The notes beneath the pieces are model-generated. The model was given only the letters and a program-made list of their open reading frames with translations, was not told the origin of the DNA and made no database searches. The translations under genes were made by a program, and so were the position numbers. Shown one piece after another: positions 59,207-64,000 of a DNA stretch of 64,000 nt. Each line of letters begins with the position of its first letter. The first letter of the stretch is position 1. Source of the DNA: Apodospora peruviana (taxonomy: Eukaryota > Ascomycota > Sordariomycetes > Sordariales > Lasiosphaeriaceae); NCBI GenBank assembly GCA_033439685.1, contig JAUEDM010000001.1, positions 4,774,001 through 4,838,000 of the forward strand. The letters run 5' to 3'.

Positions 59207-61387
59207 TTAACTACTCTTCTCCACGTCCTCCAGGAAGAACTGTGATCAACTGTGTTAGCTACGACGTATGCGCGCCATATGTAGAATTTCAGAATAGAAC
59301 TTACGTAGTTGCCATTCAACTTCTGCTCCTGATCAAGCTGAGAGTTGTTCTTGTTGATACGGGGACGGAAGTTGGTGGGATCACGGCGGAAAGTGACATC
59401 CAGGTTCTTCAGGAAGCTGTTGCATCCAGTGAGGAGAGACTCGGGCTTGTTAGCATGGGCATCGATGCCAGGCTGACCATCAAAGACAATGACGCGGTCG
59501 GCAAGGTAGGTAGCCATGATGAAATCGTGCTCGACGATAAAGGCGGTCTTCTTGGCGTGCATAATGAAGCGCTTAATGACACGACTGCAGACAATACGCT
59601 GTTCGGAGTCCAAGTCTGTGTGACAAGAAGTCAGCAAATTAGGCCCCAACGATGGATGTAGATATAAGCAATGGGTAACTTACAGGCAGACGGCTCATCG
59701 ATGAGATAAATATCTGCAGGCATTCCCAGCGCCAAGACAATGGCAACCTTATCAAGTATTAACAATATGACCGCCGAGGATGTGTGAATGAGATACGTAC
59801 TCTCTGAAGTTCACCACCGGAAAGATTCTTGACTTCTTGGTCAATGAAATCGTCAAGCTTCAGAGGCTTGACAACATCAGTCTGAAATTGGGGCGACAGG
59901 AACGCGGCCTTGATCTTCTTGAAAAACAGTTGACGGACTGTACCCTCAAACTTGGGGGTAATGGTCTGCGGCTTCATGCTGATCTTCATCTCAGGGACCT
60001 TCTTGGTTCCATCAGGCTTGAGAGCACCTGCCAAGAGACGGCAGAAAGTGGTCTTGCCAGTTCCGTTCTCTCCCATCATAACAATGATCTCGGAGTCGGA
60101 AAAATCGCCGGCATCGATGCTCAGGTGGAAGTTGCCCATGGTTTTCTCCATGGCGGGATACCTGAAGGCCCGAGACTTCTCATTCAGATACTCCTCAGTG
60201 CCCTCAGCAATTCGGAATGTCAAGCTCTCCTCACGGAAACGCAAGTTCTCTGTCGGGATATGGCCGTCCAGGAAGATGTTGATGCCTTCGCGAACAGAGT
60301 GGGGGAGGGTCACAACACCATAGACAGCCGGCTGTCCGTAAAGAACGCAGATAAAGTCCGAGAGGTAGTCCAGCACGGACAAATCGTGCTCCACGACAAT
60401 GACGTAGTCATCGGGACGAAGAAGTGAGCGGATGATACGCGCCGCGCTCAATCTCTGCTTGACATCCAGATACGACGATGGCTCGTCAAACATGTAGACA
60501 TCGGCTTTTTGAACACAGACAGTACCAATGGCGAAACGCTGAAGCTCTCCACCAGAGAGGAGAGTAACGTCACGGTCATAAATATGGCGCAGCTCCAAAG
60601 TATCCAGGACTTGGTCGAGGTTGTCCATGGAAAGCCGTCCCTCGATAAGAGCCTTGACACTCTTGTCCGCCGCACGAATAGCCTTGGGAATTTGGTCCAC
60701 ATACTGGGGCTTGACCACAGCCTTCAGATCGTCTTCCAACAGCTTGGTAAAGTAGTTTTGCAACTCGGAACCGCGGAAGTACTTGATGACATCCTCCCAG
60801 TCCGGCGGGTTGTCGAACCTTCCAAGATTGGGCTTGAGCTTGCCGCTCAAAATCTTGAGAGCGGTACTCTTTCCAATGCCGTTTGTTCCCACAAGTCCAA
60901 GCACCATTCCGGGCCTTGGCATGGGAAGACGATGGAGCTTGAAGCTGTTGGCAGAATAGCGATGGGTGATCTGGCTCTCGAGATTCGTAGGCAGGTTGAT
61001 AATGGTAATGGCGCTGAACGGGCAGCGTTTCGGGCAGATACCACAACCGATGCACAACTGCTCGGAAATGAAAGCCAGTCGGGATTCGGGGGTCACCTAG
61101 TTGCTGGGTATCAGAACCTGTACGCATCGTAAAAGGGATAGCCATATATATCGATAAAACGTCTGGTGCATTCGAAGAATACCTCGATGCATAGTTTACC
61201 GGACCGCACCACCGGGCATGATTTCTTGCACTCTTGACGGCATTTCTTAGGTTTACACTGCGTCCATCCACCAGAAGAGGTTAGTATTTGTGGTTCGGGC
61301 GGTACCGTGGTCGTACTCGTAGGACGCAAGGTGCGGACATACCTTGTCGCTATTGATGATCGCGATACGTGTGAGTTTGTCTGCCAT
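59207..61387 (-). CDS. rli1: ABCE1 / Rli1, Fe-S ATPase of ribosome recycling
   Basis: Six exons (61387-61343, 61257-61183, 61096-59801, 59747-59684, 59615-59305, 59239-59207) encode 607 residues; yeast Rli1 has 608. The N-terminal Fe-S domain has its eight cysteines (KCKPKKCRQECKKSC and GKLCIE, then CIGCGICPKRCPF). The first nucleotide-binding domain shows GTNGIGKST, LSGGELQRFAIG and FDEPSSYLD; the second shows GENGTGKTTF, LSGGELQRVAIV and DEPSAYLD. The last exon adds only FFLEDVEKSS and the stop. Each splice restores a conserved segment, for example SDK|CKPKK, CIE|VTPES and SA|YLDSEQ. Rli1 splits 80S/40S complexes after termination and supports ribosome export and initiation. The start is the only ATG before the conserved KLTRIAIINSDK. 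Confidence 0.97.
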
Positions 61388-63467
61388 GGTGACGATGATG
61401 TTGGAAGGGTTTCCCAAGTGCAGGAGCCGCTTATCGTTCTCGAGGGTCTCGCGGTCGCAGTTGAATAAGCCTGGTCCAAGCTGGGATACGATGGGGCGTA
61501 AACAACGGATTGCTTTTGTTATTCCGAGTCTTTGTTCGGGCGTTCGCAAGGAGGGGAAGGAGAAGAAATCTATACGGAGTAAGTCCCGTCGAAAAGGAGG
61601 GGCAACGTAGGTCGAAACCGTGTTCTCCACGAAAATTGTCGACGGTGGCTCGTGTGTGGAGGGGCAGGGCAAGACATTGGGTATCACTGTCGCCGGTCAG
61701 TGGGGCAGGTGGGCTGGCCCACCCAGACAATTGTAAGCCGAAATCAGCCACAATTGATAGGTCATCTTTGTTGCTCTCGACTGTCTTCGGCCACAAAGAC
61801 TGAGTTGTCCCGAGAAACGCGTGTAGCTATTCTAGATCAAGGGGTTGGAAGCACATGACAAGTAACGCTCAGTCATCTAGATCACTGCGCATATAGCAAT
61901 GGGAATAATATCTAAGCGTCTACGATGGCAGTTTCTATATCTTTTAGGGGTACTGCGCAGGCTAAACGGACCTCGAATCGGACATGTTGATGGAATCCCG
62001 ACGTATTCAGTCTTCTTGGTTTCTGCTATGCGACACTCCAATCCACCTAACCTAGTCGCGCTTCTCCTCCTTGCTCGGTCCCGTCGCCAGACCAAGCGGG
62101 CCATTGAGGGCCCGACAAAATATTACAAGGCAGCAACTACTCGTGCATTACCGGTGTCTTGCCGCCCGGCGGGTGCCCGGGGCTGCCGTCGTACTTCCGA
62201 CCAACCGTCGCTGCTGACCTTCCTCCCGCCCCTGTCACCGGCAACCAAAACTCAGTCTCCGTCGCGCCTCTCAACTCAGACTCCTGAGTCATGGACAGTT
62301 CTCCAAGTAATACATGACGTGTCCCCTCGGAGGATCGTGGAGGACTGCATTGGGATTTCCTTTGCACATGTCCAGACCATTTACCTTGCTATCGTACAAT
62401 GCCTTATCATGGACTAAGTACCTTATGGATGGCTATAGCAGTTGATATCATCGAATTGTAATATGAGACGGTTACCGTTTCTTTGATCAAAAAGCCAGCA
62501 TGACGGACATTGTAACGAGCATCATCATCTCGACGATGAATGAGGTGGGTGTGTGCCTAAGGTAGTTTCCGGGTTGGCGGCGGTGATGAAGAAATTGCGG
62601 GTGGTGGTGGTTGGTTGGTTGTTGGCGGCGGCGGCGCCTCAAAGATGGGATGCGGACGGAAGTGAATGGGGTCACTGCACGAAATCAGCTGTCAGCCTTG
62701 CCAACAAAGCGCCTGTGGATGAGGTGTTTGTTTTAGTCTGGTGTGGGCCTGAGGCAGCTGGAGCCAGAAGGTTCAAGCGTTTGAAGGGCTTTTAGCGGCG
62801 GGCCGGCTGAGCACAGGCCATTGGGTTGCTGGACTCCGATTCACCATTTTCATGGATTCTTTCTCCTCCGACCACCACTGCCATTTCCGCTACACCATCA
62901 TCACTGACCTCCCCAGGGTCTCCAGGTCCTGGACGATCCCCACCACAACATCGTCAACAAACACCCCGTCGTCTTTCCAGATATCTTTTGCTGCCTGGAG
63001 GCCATTGTTCATGACTTGTAAGTACTGCAGCCACTCTTCGTGGGCCCCTGTCGTCTGTAGCTATAGGCCTAGTCTTGCCCACCTGAATCCGCCATCAAAC
63101 CACGACATATGCCCATCGAGATGCGCCTCCTATCTGCCATCTGAGGCCGTCAGACCTTCGAAAGTCGATGGAACCGTCGCTCTTTGATGCTGCAGACGCG
63201 TTGTCGCTGTCATGATCTCGCTCCGCGCCCCCCCAGAGCCCCAATTGCCATCTCCCATCCATCAGCCTCGCGTCCATCACTTACACGTCGAGGAATGCGA
63301 CAAGCATCATTCATGATCGTTGGCGGCCTGTATTCTGTTCTTCTTTGATGATTTTGGGTCGCCCAGGCGGTCTCTGCCGGCCATTCTCATTGTCGAGTCA
63401 TTAATAGAAGAATTTTCTCACTGACATCGTCGTCCTACAGCAGGCAGCTTCGAGCCTGAAGATCAAG
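61388..63467. promoter_or_regulatory. Shared divergent upstream region of rli1 and chd1
   Basis: Two kilobases between the divergent starts, without a supported gene. The right end looks like the chd1 leader. It contains a donor GTAAGT at 63018 and an acceptor CCTACAG ending at 63440 with CTGAC 15-20 bases before it, a plausible 5' UTR intron of about 420 nt. Confidence 0.4.
63018..63440 (+). other. Possible 5' UTR intron of chd1
   Basis: GTAAGT at 63018-63023, a branch-like CTGAC at 63421-63425 and TACAG at 63436-63440. The length would match the long first intron of rsc7 (420 nt). This is inferred from splice signals only. Confidence 0.35.
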
Positions 63468-64000
63468 ATGTCAACATCTCCAGAAGCTAGTCCTTTGAAT
63501 GGACATGTGTCTCCTCCGGCAGAAGAATACACAATAGCAACGGCCAACGGAGACCAAAGCGATAGCGACCTGTCCGACGTTCAAGCTCACGTTGCCGACA
63601 CCCCGTCATCCGCGCCCACCGACGCGCCGGGCTCGCCGATCGAGAGACCGGAGCCGGAAGAGCGTTCCGAGTCGAGCGATAATGATGTTTCCGATGATGC
63701 CGACTTCGATGAAGCAGAGAGTCCTGCTTCCGCTCGGAGCAACGCTGAGGAGGATGAAGATCATAACGACCATGACGCTTCCATTGAGTCTCGGCCTGCT
63801 CCCAAGCGCAAGGCCACACAAGCAGTTGAGGAGGATTTCATGCGGGAGAACCCGGAGTTATATGGCCTAAGAAGAAGCGTATGGTGTCCCCGTGCTCCTC
63901 CCTTTCAAATACATGGCTGACAGATGTAAAAGTCGCGTCCTCAGCAGCGTCGGAAAATTGTAAGTTGCGATTGGACCACCTTCATCGCGTGTGCAAATAC
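63468..64000 (+). CDS. chd1: Chromodomain helicase Chd1, N-terminal part (runs off the window)
   Basis: Two exons are visible (63468-63878 and 63933-63959), with a further donor GTAAGT at 63960, so the gene continues past the right edge; no stop is reached. The visible 146 residues are an acidic, Ser/Pro-rich N-terminus (EESSDNDVSDD-type stretches). They end in MRENPELYGLRRS joined by splicing to SRPQQRRKI. The motif NPELYGLRRS with following basic residues is the conserved N-terminal signature of fungal Chd1 (yeast Chd1 has NPELYGLRRS too). Chd1 is an ATP-dependent remodeller that spaces nucleosomes over transcribed genes. The chromodomains and helicase lie outside the window, so the call rests on this motif. 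Confidence 0.82.

Noticed and set aside
1..64000. Search by eye for transposons, RIP-mutated repeats, CRISPR arrays, 5S or other rRNA genes
   Set aside because: No transposase or reverse-transcriptase frame, no long terminal or inverted repeats, no AT-rich decayed blocks, no spaced direct-repeat array and no 5S-like sequence were seen.

Overview
The window is nuclear DNA of a filamentous ascomycete, most likely a Sordariomycete. The evidence is short spliceosomal introns (mostly 50-140 nt, GT...AG, with CTAAC/CTGAC/CTAAT branch sites), typical pezizomycotine orthologues, and long pyrimidine-rich leaders. The order Sordariales is a guess from overall character. There are no bacterial operons, CRISPR arrays, recognisable transposons or secondary-metabolite genes. 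I rebuilt 14 protein-coding genes exon by exon (13 complete, one running off the right edge) and one initiator tRNA-Met gene.

Layout: 1-11 kb holds two single-pass membrane proteins of unknown function, the DNA polymerase epsilon/CHRAC histone-fold subunit Dpb4, and the exosome nuclease Dis3/Rrp44. 11.1-20.0 kb has no convincing gene. 20-28.2 kb holds an Rsc7/Swp82-type chromatin-remodelling subunit, a T-rich 1.4 kb stretch, tRNA-iMet, the ribosome-assembly GTPase Nug1, and a HAD phosphatase of the glycerol-1-phosphatase type. 28.2-39.1 kb is again gene-free and leads into a homeodomain transcription factor. 43-64 kb is a dense block: the MAPKKK Ssk2/OS-4, the replication initiator Sld3, the TRAPP subunit Trs65, the U1 snRNP factor Prp40, the ABCE1 protein Rli1, and the start of the chromatin remodeller Chd1.

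The genes are mostly housekeeping: replication (Dpb4, Sld3), chromatin (Rsc7, Chd1, Dpb4), RNA and ribosome metabolism (Dis3, Prp40, Nug1, Rli1, tRNA-iMet), trafficking (Trs65) and osmotic signalling/osmolyte output (Ssk2 and the phosphatase). They are arranged as ordinary eukaryotic neighbours, often divergent or convergent, not as a cluster with one job.

I did not find a clear new biological system. The items most worth a second look are: a duplicated, codon-conserved C-terminal segment of Prp40 lying in frame just beyond its stop codon; the two 9-11 kb gene-free intervals; a perfect 74-bp tandem duplication; recurring TAGGTAGG/CCTACCTA clusters between genes; and a 19-bp perfect palindrome.
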